Shown here: piece after piece, positions 1-10,815 of the stretch
Layout of the letters: each line of letters opens with the position of its first letter
Position numbering within the stretch: position 1 is the stretch's first letter
Assembly: GCF_049243985.1 (NCBI RefSeq)
Contig: NC_135374.1
Coordinates: 73,173,934-73,237,933 of the forward strand
Source: Paroedura picta
Taxonomy: Eukaryota; Chordata; Lepidosauria; Squamata; Gekkonidae
DNA: 64,000 nucleotides
Reading direction: 5' to 3'
The notes under the pieces: generated by a model
Told to the model about the DNA's origin: nothing
Seen by the model: only the letters and a program-made list of their open reading frames with translations
Database searches by the model: none
Position numbers and translations under genes: made by a program

Positions 1-1059
1 CCATCATAAACCCAGGATTTGAAAGCTGGGAAGGTGGCATCATTGATGAATGTGGAATGGGGATGAAGAACACACAAACAAGTTTTACAGAGAGGCCATC
101 ATATGAAAACCAGACAACAAAATTCAGATGTTACCTTAGGAAAAGAAGCATCTCCATTTATGAGCTTTTAAGAATTAAAGCTTGATTGGATAACTGACAA
201 AGGGAGCAATGGCTTGCAAAAGCTTATACCCTGAAAATATTGTTAGTCTCAAAGGTGATACTGAACTTGAATCTAGCTGTTCTACTGCAACCAGCATGGC
301 ATATCTTTGAAACTACCCCCATGAATGGTGACTGATGAAGAGAACAGCAGATGGTCATTTGCCACACTTGCAGGGAGAGGCAAAATATATTATTAATACC
401 CTGGCCTAGAGTCCCCCTCCCCCCAAAACCAAATATTTATTAAAGAGAAAATGTTCACAAGTATACTTTTAACACAGCACCAGATTGAGCAAGGAAAAAT
501 GGTTAAAATACAATTCCTCTGCCCTCTCTCTCTATAGGGCAGTGTCTTTAACTTAGAACGTTATAGATCTCTACAGAGTTTCCATTGCTTTAAAGTTTTT
601 TCCAGCTCTTCAGACCAGCCCATAATTAATAGCTGTCTCTTCCAGACCTCAGCTAAGAGTTCTGTCTGCTCTAATGGAGTTAGCACACAAGAGCCCTTGT
701 TCCTTGTTCCCCTGAGTTTTGTCTCATCTATCTCATGCACTAACCAGGTAAGGCCAGGTTAGAGAAGCTTATCCTGGAGAATCTTCCTGGAATTCCTTCC
801 TGAAGTCTCTCTGGTATCTAATTCCTTGAAATCTCTGTTATCTGATTGGAGGAGGGAAATGAACCCCCCTATTGTCTCTAATTAGACCTATCAGCATTTC
901 TTAAGAGGTAGCTGAGGTAAGCCTGGAAATCCATTGACTGACTTTCTCCTTCTTTCCTGTTCACTGCAAAACTTTAAAAAATGGAAAGTGAAGGTTTTGC
1001 TCATTTCAACTTCCAAATAGCCATTGATTAGCCATCTTTTAATGTTTTGGGGATTTTAA
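1..1059. other. Intergenic, little recognised
   Basis: No gene is seen. At 200-300 a degraded Penelope-like terminus is suggested by CTTGCAAAAGCTTATACCCT and GTTAGTCTCAAAGGTG. Confidence 0.4.
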
Positions 1060-1148
1060 AGATTCTGTGTTTTTACTATTTTATTGTGAACCACTGTGAG
1101 TCTTTGAGTGCAGCGGTATATAAATCAAAGAATAAATAAATAAATAAA
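1060..1148 (+). mobile_element. L2-type LINE 3' tail
   Basis: TGTGAACCACTGTGAGTC, GCGGTATATAAATC and an AATAAATAAATA tail are the usual L2 3' end of reptiles. Confidence 0.5.
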
Positions 1149-1383
1149 ATTTCTTCACACACATACATACACAAAAGTGTAATTAACCTGTGTATAGAGT
1201 TCATTAGTAATAAACATCTTTTCTGTTGTCTCATACTGCTGCTAAACCTTTCAGACTGTTCATTCAATCATCTGACTATTCATCCATTCAGAGGTACCAG
1301 ACATCTAGATAAGATAGATTAGCTAGGGCTTGGAAGTGAGAGAATACTTATTCCATAGACACGCATGCATGGAAACTCCGTGT

Positions 1384-1910
1384 TCATTTAATCACATTAT
1401 TATAAGGCTTGAGAAGGGCCCACAGGGGACTAATTGATGGAAGCCTACAAGAAGGATATGTTTCCCCACAAGCAAGCTCAAGCAATTTCCTGCCAGCATG
1501 GGGGTGAGAGAATGCCCCATCCAGTTCCACAGCTTCATGAAGCTGACAGGGGCATTTGGTGTCCATTATACACAGGGATGGCCTGGCAGGGCCGTGGATG
1601 GTGCCTGCAGCAACAAATAAAATGCGGGAGTTTCCACGTTCGCTTACCATGGGCCATCTGGTGCACTGTGCTGGGCCAGGGCCAGGATGGCGGCAGCATC
1701 TCATCCATAATTGGAGATTAGCCCCACTGCCCTGCTGCTGCCATCCCAGACTACCCACCCTGTGCATAATCGGTCAGTGAGTCAAATCCAGTAGAACAGA
1801 ATTTAACAAGACTTCGGGGGTATAAGTTTTTGAGAGTCTGATGAAGGGAGCTTATATCCCAAAATCTTGTTGGTCTCTAAGGTACTACTGGACTCAGATC
1901 TACATCTATC
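1384..1910. other. Unrecognised GC-richer block and Penelope-like terminus
   Basis: 1384-1785 is GC-richer than its surroundings and open in several frames without family resemblance. 1795-1910 carries TTGTTGGTCTCTAAGGTACT and matches the Penelope-like terminus at 60860-60925. Confidence 0.4.
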
Positions 1911-1984
1911 TTTTTCTTTGTCTTTGTCTTTGTCTTTGTTGTTGTTGTTATTTATTTATTGACCTAACTTCTTACTATACTTTT

Positions 1985-3055
1985 CCTAGCTTCTGAGGCT
2001 GTGGTGGAATGAAAAGCTCCTGGAAACTATTGACACAGTTACCCCTCATTGTCCACTCCCCACTCCCAGCACCTTGGTTTACTGCTAAGCTGAGTGGCTT
2101 GAAGAACGCTGGAAGATACCTAGAACAACAACAGTAGGAAACGGAAACTGAATCATAGAGCCTGCTCTAGAGCTGATTTGAAGGTCTATGAGGCAGCAGT
2201 GAAAACGGCAAATAAATTCTGTTTTGCTGCTATAATTGAACCCACTTATTCATGCCCAGTTCAGTTGCTCAAAGTAGTTCAACACCTGCTGACCCCAAAA
2301 TATGACCTTTTGCATTGACAGGACCTAATGATTAGTCGTCATGACTTTGCAAAGTTTCTTGCTGACAAAATCTTTCAAATATGTTCTGATTTGGATACAG
2401 GTTGCAATATAACAGTGATGCTTCAAAAAGCCATCAAGTATATCATCTGATCTATTTGAGCAACGTTTTGAACTATTAACCAGAATGTATGTCAACAAGA
2501 TTTTAGGATCTGTGAAGAGCACCAGTCATACATTGGATCGGAGGCCTTCTTGGCTGTTTAAAGCATGTAAAGACCATATCAGTGAAGCCTTAAACGATAT
2601 AAATTAATCACTGACCCAGGGATTATTCCCCAGGTTATTAAAACAGGCATTTATTCATTCCCTATTGTAAAAAAAAGTCACAAGAGAATAATAATGTGGC
2701 CAGCTTGGTGTAGTAGTTAGGAACACTGACTTCTAATCCGGCAAATTGGGTTTGATTCCCCACTCCTCCTTCACATGCAGCCAGCTGGGTGACCTTGGGC
2801 TCGTCACAGCACTGATAAAGCTGTTCTGACCGAGCAGTAATATTAGGGCTCTCTCAGCCTCACTCACCTCACAGGGTGTCTGTTGTGAGGGTCTCTCCAT
2901 TGGCTACAGTTCAGTTAATGGGCTCAGTTCAAAGTACTGGTTATCTCCTCAAATGCCCTTCATGCCTAGGACCCACATACCTGTAGGACCACCTGTCCTA
3001 GTATGTTCCATCATGGCAAGCTTGGTCATATGAACAGAACCTTTTAAAAGTTTCT
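1985..3055 (+). mobile_element. L2 LINE fragment split by a tRNA SINE
   Basis: Weak plus-strand L2 coding words (FLADKIF; PSWLFKACKDHISEALND) run to about 2690. The SINE at 2697-2895 interrupts, and L2 C-terminal sequence resumes to about 3055. Heavily mutated. Confidence 0.5.
2697..2895 (+). mobile_element. tRNA-derived SINE (family with CAGCTTGGTGTAGTGGTTAG head)
   Basis: It carries the tRNA-like head with GGTGTAGTAGTTAGG (A box) and GGTTTGATTCCCC (B box), then GTGACCTTGGGCTCGTCAC and CTCACAGGGTGTCTGTTGTG. The 3' third is missing. At least five other copies lie in the window. Confidence 0.85.
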
Positions 3056-3084
3056 CTTTCCCTCAGATCTGAAATGTAGGCTGC

Positions 3085-3300
3085 TAGGCATCTTTCCTGA
3101 AAATCTGCATGTGTTTGCTAGGGAATTATTCTTCTTTGTGACAACAGCAGTCGGAATTCTAATCGCCTCAAGGTGGAAGCAGCAAGGACTACCTGATGTG
3201 GAGTCATGGCTTGCGAAATTAGGAGAATATGCTGCAATGGTGAAACTTACTCATTGGATGAACAGAAGACCACCAGAAGAATTTCATGAACACTGAGATT
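3085..3300 (+). mobile_element. L1 ORF2 C-terminal remnant
   Basis: A 60-residue open frame reads ILIASRWKQQGLPDVESW, then LAKLGEYAAMVKLT. This matches the L1 ORF2 C-terminal pattern (LIAxxWK...W...EYAxMxKLT). It is a fossil, not a host gene. Confidence 0.6.
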
Positions 3301-5689
3301 TCTTTCTAAAACATGCTGAGTTATAATGTAGTTGACTAACATCTCTGTGTTAACTTTCTGTAAAGGTGGCTGACTGGTATATGTTAAAGTTTAGGTGAGC
3401 ACCATGAAGCAACAGTAAAGAGGGTGAAAAGGCCAAGGTCAGAAACCTGTTTTGCTGCTTTCATGGAGCAGGGATGGGAACCCCTTGAGGGGTGCCATTA
3501 TCCCTGATCTGAAGACCATGAGGCTAGGGTACATGGCACACATCCCTTGAGCAGCAACAAATGTCTGACAAGGAGGAGCCGGGTATATATATAGCCTGAT
3601 AGCCTAAGGCTCAGAGCCAGGGTGGCCTTGCCCAGCAACCAGGAATGTGTAGAGGCCTGACTCTTGCACATCCTATCAAGTGTCATCACTGTGATCAGGT
3701 ATGGCCTGTGTTTTATACCCTGGGCTGCAACACATGCTTATCCTTAAATAAAGTTGACCCTCGGACAATCACAACTAAAGGGGTTGGCTCCCCTTGTAGC
3801 ATGTCTGCTTGCAATGTCTGCTTTTAAAGTTTGAATGTCTGGACAAATAATCATGCATAGTAGATACTTTCGTATCCTCCACTATTCTACTAAAGAAAAG
3901 GTTAAAAACTTATCTTGACATAAAGGAGGAGGGGTGTAAGTTACACATCACCAGTGATGCCACAGGATTATTCAACTGACACCTATAACTGTTGTCTACG
4001 CAGCCACAGAGCTGGGCTCACTGCCTGGAGCTACCTTCAGTTGTTTTTTGTTACTTAAAAAAGGTGGGGGGAGAACTCTCTGGTTTTCCAATGCCACCTC
4101 CACATGAATGGACCCTTAATTATCCATACAAAACCATACAGCGTGTAATTTCTCTGGGTCTACTACAGATTTATAGCATGCCCTGCCCTTGCTCCTATCC
4201 CACACATGCAATCTTGTGTCTCATCAGCTGAAATGATCTCATGATCAAGGGTTTATAGCCTCGGCTGGGACTCCAGGCCCCAAGAAAGAGTAACCACTCC
4301 CCAAGCACTTCTGTACTTGTGGTCCTCTCACTTTTTTGTTTGGTCTTCCTTGTACTTTGTGGTTTTTGCTTGTCCACACTACGAATACTGAGAAATCCCC
4401 TACACAGGAATAGCACATACTCTCAGAATGCTCTAGCCATGACTTTGTCTTGCAGCTAGTGTACCGTGCAACTGTAGAAGAATTGTGGACAGTCCCTGTT
4501 TGGATCCATGCTCCAAAATTCCCTATCCTGAACAATGGGAACAATTCACCTCAAAGTCTCCCTGCACAAGCCTTCCTGAAATAACCTGAAGCCTGTTTGT
4601 GTCCATTTTGCCAGCCCTTTTCATTTTGAAGACGGTGACTTGCCCTCTGTCTCCAGTGAAAACTGACTGTGCATTCAAACACAGGACTCAGTTTGCCTTT
4701 ATTCCTTCTACGAGTCACTCCAAATACCATTTTTTAAAATCACAGCTGACTTATAGCGACCCCACATTTTCAATGCAAGAGACATTAAGTAGGTCAGTCT
4801 ACTGTGGCAATGAGAAAGAAAAGGCTCTTTTAAATCTCAAGCTTTCCATTTGGAAAACACCCAAAGAAGAACTGCTGCCCACATAGTTTTGTTCCGAATC
4901 AAGAGTATGCAAACTTACTTTCCAAAATTGTCTGGGAGAATGGATGTTCACTTGCAGAACAGATGAAATCTAAAGTCTCATTTCCCTCTTCTTCCATTTC
5001 AGAACTTTCTCCCAGGATTTCTTGTGTCCTTCCTGTGCAGATTTTTTCCTTTCCCTGCAACAACAACACTCAAGACAACTGAACAGTCTGTTTCTGCTTT
5101 GTCGTTGTTCTTCCAGACAGATTCTAGTGGCAAAGTTCTCCTGCCTTCCGCATTCAGAGTGAAATTTTGATGCTTCTGCTGCTCTCCTTAGAGACACTTT
5201 GCAGGGGCACTACCTCCTGCAAGTGAGGCAGTAAAACATTAGCGAAGTGAAACACAGGGATTGGTGGCAAAGCACTGGTGCCCCAGGAGGGAGAGGGAGG
5301 GACGGAGGAGGCTGCCTGGCTGCAGTGTTAGTTCTGAGTGACACACCTTTTCCACAAACGGTTAGCAATCTCAGTGCCCACAGCAGGGTGCAACGTTGAA
5401 AACAGCACATTTCTTATCTTAAACGCATAGGACGTCCTGTCTAACAAATCCTCATTGTTTTTTTTTTTAAAGAAAGCCTCACACATTGTAAACAAAACAT
5501 ACAACAATAGAGCTTACATGGAAGGTGGTTTTCACAAGCCATACAAAGGGTCAAGCCAGAGGGGAGGTTTGTGATAAAGGGCAACAATCAATACTCAGGG
5601 TCCCAATTTGGATTGGGTATGGAACAAGGGAGAAGGGGTTTAATCACTGCCATGATTTCAGACACCTCACTTTGTGCAATTAGTACAAA
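3301..5689. other. Intergenic, mostly unique
   Basis: I see no gene. 4735-4810 (CTGACTTATAGCGACCCC) resembles the body of a 5S/Sauria SINE. Open frames up to 99 codons have no family resemblance. Confidence 0.4.
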
Positions 5690-6066
5690 CTCTCCCTTGG
5701 CCTGTCTTTTCCCATCTTTTCCCACCTAAAAGGTTCCACAGGGCCTGAAAAAGGGAGCTCCTCCGCCAGGCATTTGGTTGAGGTTGACCCAAGCCATCGC
5801 TTCCAAATGGCCCCCAAGCCCCTACTACTACTACTATGACTGCTGTGAATCTACACAACCCACTGGGTCTCAGTAAGAGTTGAGTTGAGACTCCTTTGCA
5901 GTTCCGTTATTCTCTCATGTTATTGTTATTATGTTAATTGTTATCGTTGTTATGTTATTGTTGTTATCACCTGTTGTTACAATATGTTATCTGTATCTTT
6001 TTCCTGTTTCCTGTAAACTGCCCTGAGCCTTCGGGGAGGGCGGTATATAAATATAATGAATAAATC
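5690..6066 (+). mobile_element. L2 LINE 3' end
   Basis: TTCCACAGGGCCTGAAAA, GGAGCTCCTCCGCCAGGC, then a tail CTGCCCTGAGCCTTCGGGGA and GCGGTATATAAAT. Plus strand, with ATT/GTT repeats before the tail. Confidence 0.7.
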
Positions 6067-6694
6067 TTTTAAGGGTTAATAGGAGCACAGGAGAAGAAAT
6101 GATGCTGATCAGCATGACTGAGTGATGGCAGAGGGGTTAAACCTCCTGCACCCCACACTCTTCCCTCCCCTCAGCACTGCAATTTATCTTTTAAAACATT
6201 GGGATGATCTGGTCAAAACCATCTGCATTTCATCTGGTTTAACCCTTAAAACACTTTTCATTTGAAAGTGTGTCAGCTGATGGTAGAAAATAGTCAAGAG
6301 CCAACTGGAAATCAAGTACACAAACTGAGAGAATCATTTTTTGACTTTCTTCCTTTTGGGAGCCCTTTCCTCATCAGTGGGTCCACCAAAAGACCTCTTT
6401 CTATCTGCCACAGAATCCCTGTGAATTGCAGAAGACGCTAACCTGTAGCCCAATCCTTCTCAACTTTTTTACCATTGAGAAGCCCCTGAAACATTCTTCA
6501 GGCTTTGAGAAATCCTAGAAGTGGTATGATTGTGCAGAATAAAGTTGGGAAGCATAGCTGTGTACATGCCTACTTGGTGCCCCTTCCCTTCCCACCCCCT
6601 CCAGGCCCATCACTAGCCATTTTGGGTGGGGGGAACAGGTCAACATGATCATATGGTCAAATCATCCGATAAATGTTTAACAAACTTGTTAAAA
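6067..6694. other. Intergenic with an hAT fragment
   Basis: 6453-6530 (TTCTCAACTTTTTTACCATT, GAAGCCCCTGAAACATTC) matches the fragment at 29144-29220 and is an old hAT end. The remainder is unremarkable. The Helitron follows directly. Confidence 0.45.
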
Positions 6695-7091
6695 TCTTTA
6701 AACCGCCCGGGGCGCCGCGGGCACCACGGACTAAATAAAAGGCTAAGGGGTTCTAGGGCGGGATGTGTCCGTGATGAGGAAGGGTGCGGAATGGACCCTT
6801 ACTCCGGACAGACAATCGGAGGGACCAATCGGCAGGCGCGTGGTCCCTCCGATTCCCAGCCCCAGCAACTGCGAGCCACGCGCAGCGCGCCTCGCAGTTG
6901 CTCCCTTTGCCACTTCGCGCCTCCGACGCATCAGGCCAGCCACAAGGGAGCCCCTGGCAGCCGCGCGGAGCGCAGCTGCCGGGGGCTCCCTGCCCGGCGG
7001 CCTGATGCGGCGAGAGGCACGGAGCGCCTCTTGCCGCGTCAGGCCGCCGCCTGAGGGAGCCCGGGGCTCCCTGCCTGACGGCCTGAGGCTG

Positions 7092-7480
7092 TGACAGCCT
7101 TAAATGCCGCCGCCTCCACACCTGTCTCCGAGCCGGTGGCCCAAGAGACGAGGCAGAGTGGGTGTCGCCGCCGCCGCCAAGCACCTGCCTCGCTCCCCGC
7201 CTTCCCTTCCCGCCCTTCCTCCCTCGGCAGCCTCTCTGGGCAGTCCGGCCCGAGGCAGCAGGGCGACCCGGAGAAGAAGAAGAGGCGGCGGCAGGGCCGG
7301 GAACCTGCGGGTCGAGCCGCGACCGGCTTCGCCGAGGCAGCCACCCGGAGGGACCTTCCTAAGCTGCCCCTGTGAGTTAACTTGTGGGGGCCTCCCCCCC
7401 CCACTCTTTCCCTCTCGGAAGGAGGAAGACCAATCTCTGCCTCCGGGGCTGCTGGCGCAAAGGGGAGCTGGAGCGGCATC
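7092..7480 (+). promoter_or_regulatory. Captured AHR CpG-island promoter and 5'UTR
   Basis: About 390 bases of GC-rich, CpG-rich sequence directly precede the AHR ATG, with CCGCC/GGCGG boxes, a GAAGAAGAAGAGG purine run and no TATA box. This fits the TATA-less AHR promoter and 5'UTR. A weak extra donor CCT|GTGAGT lies near 7369. Sequence after 7549 to about 8470 would be the start of AHR intron 1. Confidence 0.6.
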
Positions 7481-7548
7481 ATGGCCTGTAAGATGAACCC
7501 CAATGTCACCTATGCCACCCGCAAGCGGCGGAAACCCATCCAGAAAAT
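7481..7548 (+). pseudogene. AHR: Captured first coding exon of an aryl hydrocarbon receptor gene
   Basis: ATG at 7481 (or the internal ATG at 7493) opens MACK then MNPNVTYATRKRRKPIQK, followed by the split codon AT and the donor GTAAGAT at 7549. AHR proteins begin with this signature: the human one has ITYASRKRRKPVQK, and the exon ends just after it. The basic run RKRRKP is the start of the AHR nuclear localisation and DNA-binding region. AHR is the ligand-activated bHLH-PAS dioxin receptor. No bHLH, PAS or later exon is visible on the plus strand in this window. The exon lies inside Helitron termini, so I read it as a gene fragment, intact over its own length but not a working AHR. The homologue AHRR is less likely because its start differs. 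Confidence 0.85.
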
Positions 7549-8638
7549 GTAAGATAAGATTATGGGGGGGGGCCTGCGCGGGTAAGCTACGTCCATTCTT
7601 ACGAGGGAGCGGGGCGAGGGGGGGGCTGCAGGGCTTGCTTTTGCATTTCTCCTTGGACTGCCTCTGGCTTCAGGATCCGAATCGCTCGCTCTTTCCACTC
7701 CACAAGCTTTGCCTCCCGCCCCGTTTCTCTGCTTCCTTTCAATATGCTTCTTACATCGGCCTTGCCTCTTCTCTTTCCTCCCGACAGCCACGTTGCAGCT
7801 TCTCTTTACCTTCCTTTCCCTCTTCGCTTTTCTTAACTTTTTTCCTTGGGGGGGGGGAGGGGAAAGGAAATCTAAATGGAAGGCCTTCTTGATAATGAAG
7901 GCACCTTTCGCTTCTCTCTGGCTTTGGAGGAGTGGTTGGGGCAGTCAGGAGAGAAGGACGGTCGGTTCGCAGTTTGCCCAAGCAGGAGAGCATGGGAGAT
8001 GTTGATACATGTGCACGCAAAAGCTCTTGGTGGTCTCAGTTGGCCGTTTTGCGCAATCTGTGTCGCCCCTCCCTTTCATGGCTTCCTTACAAACACTTAC
8101 AGTTACTCTTTCGGTGTTTGTAAATAATTTGTGAGGTTCCAAGGGAGTATTTCTGATTGAAGACAGTCTTCAGAGAGCAACCCCTCCCCCCAATTTTTTT
8201 TTTAAACCAGATTGTATTGCTCAGTCTTCTGCTTTGGAGAAATGCCATTTTCCTGCAAAACCTATTTCCACTCTTAAACGTGCAGTCGGTGTACACATTG
8301 AGTGCTTTTTTCCTGCATATTCGTCAGCTGAGACCCAGTACACATTAACCCCTGATTCAGGACTCTATTTTTACAAAGCTCTGATGACCCACTTGAATTC
8401 AAGCAGCTGATTAAAATCAGAAGGAGGAGGGGTGGGGAGGGGAATGAAAGAAAATGTGTCTTGCATGTATCTGGGCTGTCATGAAGGCGGCGAGACGCAC
8501 GAAGCGCCTCTCGCCGCATCAGGCCCCCGACAAAGGGAGCCCCCAGGGGCTCCCTGGTCTAGCGGCCCTCCTCTCTCCTTTCCCCTTCCCCCTTATCCCC
8601 TTTCAAGGCCCATTTTTAGAAATGGGCTTTGAAACTAG

Positions 8639-8981
8639 TATCTTGATAATTAATTAACTCCCACTCATTTGGGAAACTCTTCCAGGGTCATCAAGAAAGT
8701 CTGACGAAAAGTGCTTGCACTCAAAAGTTCACACCCTGAATGAATCTTTGTTGGACTCTGACTTTATTGTGCCTTAACCAATGTTAGGATAACACTACTG
8801 GTTAGGCATTACTCTGGATTAATTTGTAGTATCTCCTAGAGCAGTGATCTTCAACTTTTCCAGACCAGAGGCCCTCTTTTAATGTCCGGATAGCAGCACA
8901 TGACCCACAGAGCTGAAGCCAGGTGACAGGAAGTGGAGAAGCCAGAGTTATACCTCTTTGTGGGAATTGGAGTCCCCACTG
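8639..8981. other. Penelope-like terminus and hAT fragment
   Basis: 8683-8775 carries CCTGAATGAATCTTTGTTGG, as in the Penelope-like end at 60870. 8838-8945 (CAGTGATCTTCAACTTTTCC) is one end of an hAT element. Confidence 0.5.
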
Positions 8982-9256
8982 AAAGACGATGAATTGGTTC
9001 TTATATGCTGCTTTTCTCTCCCCAAAGGAGTCTCAAAGCAGCTTACAGTTGCCTTCCCTTTCCTCTCCCCACAACAGACACCCTGTGAGGTAGGTGAGGC
9101 TGAGAGAGCCCTGATATTACTGCTAGGTCAGAATAGTTTTATCAGTGCTGTGGTGAGCCCAAGGTCACCCAGCTGGTTGCATGTGGGGAGCGTGGAGTCA
9201 AACCTGGCTTGCCAGATTAGAAGTCCACACTCCTAACCACTACACCAAGCTGGCAC
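8982..9256 (-). mobile_element. tRNA-derived SINE, near full length
   Basis: Reverse copy: TTGGTTCTTATATGCTGCTT at the 3' end, GTCTCAAAGCAGCTTACAG, then the tRNA-like head ending CCTAACCACTACACCAAGCTG. Confidence 0.88.
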
Positions 9257-9997
9257 ACATAGTGCACTGAAGTGGAGGATGGCTTTGCCAAAGAAAGACA
9301 AAGAACGCACAGGAGACCTTTTGTGTTCTTCCTAGAAGAACCTACCACTGATCTTGCCTCACTATCCTGCTGCTTTGCACAGAAAGGCTGGAGGCATAGC
9401 ACCCTTGTTTTTGATGCATGTGCATGCACATGAGTAGCACATCCTCCCAAAATGCAGCCAAAATGACAACTGCATAAGAGCATATAGTCTTGCCAGTGGC
9501 GCTCTGTGACCTACTTGCGGGTCCTAGTCCATAAGTTGAAACAACTTCCCTAGAATGCATGCCAAATTCCTATCTCCCGCCCAAATGTTCATACTGCAAA
9601 CCTTTTCCCATGGCAGCACTTTGCTATGCAGCAATACAGCGCACCAGCATTTATGGTAAACTTCCTCATATTTCCCCTACTCCATTCCTCACAATGGCCA
9701 TTCTGTGCCCCTTTACACACACTTGGGGGGTGCTTTCCAAGGGTTTTTAAAAACTGGGAATAGACATCAATATACCCTTTGTTGCCTTAAAAACCACATC
9801 AACAATCATGATGTGTGCGGGTGGGATGGGGAGGTTGCCACAATGAGCAGAGAAAACAGCTGCTAGGTGGAGAGGAAATCTAGACTTCCCAAACCCATAT
9901 GGCAGAAGCTTGGTTGTTAATTGTCCTTAATACATCTCAAGAACTGCTGGGACCCCCAGAGAACATAGTTTGAAAACTACCGTTCTAATCCAATATA
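9257..9997. other. Intergenic, nothing recognised
   Basis: No gene. Near 9965-9990 (AGTTTGAAAACTACCG) there is a possible hAT end next to the inverted Helitron. Confidence 0.35.
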
Positions 9998-10109
9998 GGC
10001 TCTCGTGGTTGTCGGGGGTTGCGGGCAGGGGCCCGTGGAAGCGGACATGCAGGTTGAGTTAGCAGCGTGGGGCGCAATTAGGCAGAAAGTGAGAGGCAAG
10101 GGAGCTTAC

Positions 10110-10158
10110 CATGCAGAGGGGCCATTTTTGAGGCCGGTGTGTGGCTCCGCGGCGCCAT
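10110..10158 (-). pseudogene. Short captured first exon, gene not recognised
   Basis: On the minus strand ATG at 10158 opens MAPRSHTPASKMAPLH and ends CAT G before a good donor GTAAGC at 10109. It follows GC-rich DNA with CCGGAA (ETS-like) and several ATGGC/GCCAT (YY1-like) motifs, as in a housekeeping promoter. I do not recognise the protein; 16 residues are too few. It sits inside the inverted Helitron, so it is probably a captured exon 1. Confidence 0.4.
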
Positions 10159-10449
10159 TCTGGTCGCGTTGACGAGCAGGATGTGGGCTCCCGTGGCGGC
10201 TGGTCGTTGGGCCTAATTATTCCGGCGACGAAGTTGGCGCAGCTGGTCAACGGCGCTCGTGATGTCGGCGGCGAACTGTGAGCGGGCGGCGGCTCATTGG
10301 GGCGTTGTTGTTCGGCGCGGCCATGTTGGACGGTGGGTTGCTTGTGCGCATGTGTGCACTCTCACTCCCGGAAGAGGGAGCACAAAGAGGACCCAGCTGT
10401 AAATCCCAAGTTTCGGCGGTGGGCTGCAGGGCTCCGCGGCTCCGCGGCG

Positions 10450-10575
10450 ATGTCAGAGAAGATGGCGGGAGGCGAGTGCGACCAGCGGCTCGGCGGCGGG
10501 CTGCAGGGCTCTGCGTGGATGTTGCGGGAGGCTGGCGAGCGGCTGCAGTCCTTGTTCGAGTCCTGGTTTTTCGGC
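10450..10575 (+). other. Open frame opposite the captured promoter, possibly a divergent first exon
   Basis: ATG at 10450, with AAGATGGCGGG just after it, opens MSEKMAGGECDQRLGGG, LQGSAWMLREAGERLQS, LFESWFFG and then runs into Helitron sequence. The GERLQSLFESWF stretch looks protein-like, but I cannot name a family and no splice donor is clear. It may be a coding piece of a divergent gene picked up with the promoter, or chance in GC-rich DNA. Confidence 0.25.
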
Positions 10576-10815
10576 AGCGGTGGCCTGATGCGGCGAGAGG
10601 CGCGAAGCGTCAGCCCGCCGGGCAGGGAACTGGCTCGCAGTTGCTGGGGCTGGGAACCAGAGGGATCAAAGCGCCTGCCGATTGGTCCCTCCGACTGTCT
10701 GTCATGAGGAAGGGTCCAATCCGGACCCTTCCTCATCCCGGACACATCCCGCCCCAGAACACCTTACTGTTTTATTTAGTCCGCGGTGCCCGCGGCGCCA
10801 AGGGCGGTGTACAGA

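Larger units (their letters stand above)
6695..8638 (+). mobile_element. Nonautonomous Helitron carrying a captured AHR promoter and first exon
   Basis: Its 5' end is A|TCTTTAAACCGCCCG at 6695. Its 3' end is the hairpin GCCC-ATTTTTAGAAAT-GGGC, then TTTGAAACTAG|T, ending at 8638. A 5' TC, a 3' hairpin about 11 bases before CTAG, insertion between A and T and no target duplication are the Helitron hallmarks. The outer parts (6695-7092 and 8472-8638) share GC-rich palindromic blocks with copies at 10.6-10.8, 28.5-28.9 and 59.0 kb. The middle 1.4 kb is not shared with those copies and contains an AHR exon 1 in a CpG island. No Rep/helicase is encoded. Capture is an inference from the paired termini. 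Confidence 0.85.
9998..10815 (-). mobile_element. Inverted Helitron carrying a second captured GC-rich promoter
   Basis: Read on the minus strand the element starts A|TCTGTACACCGCCC at 10815 and matches the 5' ends at 6695 and 28456 for about 240 bases (10815-10575), including the GAGAGGCGCGAAGCG palindrome arm. From about 10575 down to 9998 the sequence is unique, GC-rich and promoter-like. I could not find a clear hairpin plus CTAG 3' end; GC-rich sequence stops near 9998, so the left edge is uncertain. Confidence 0.65.

Noticed and set aside
2697-2895. A tRNA gene at the SINE head
   Set aside because: A and B box words are present but the sequence continues into the SINE body, no cloverleaf with proper acceptor stem forms, and five more copies exist.
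6626-7509. Open frames of 94-156 codons on both strands at the left end of the Helitron
   Set aside because: They are Arg/Pro/Ala-rich frames in GC palindromes, overlapping on both strands, with no conserved motif.
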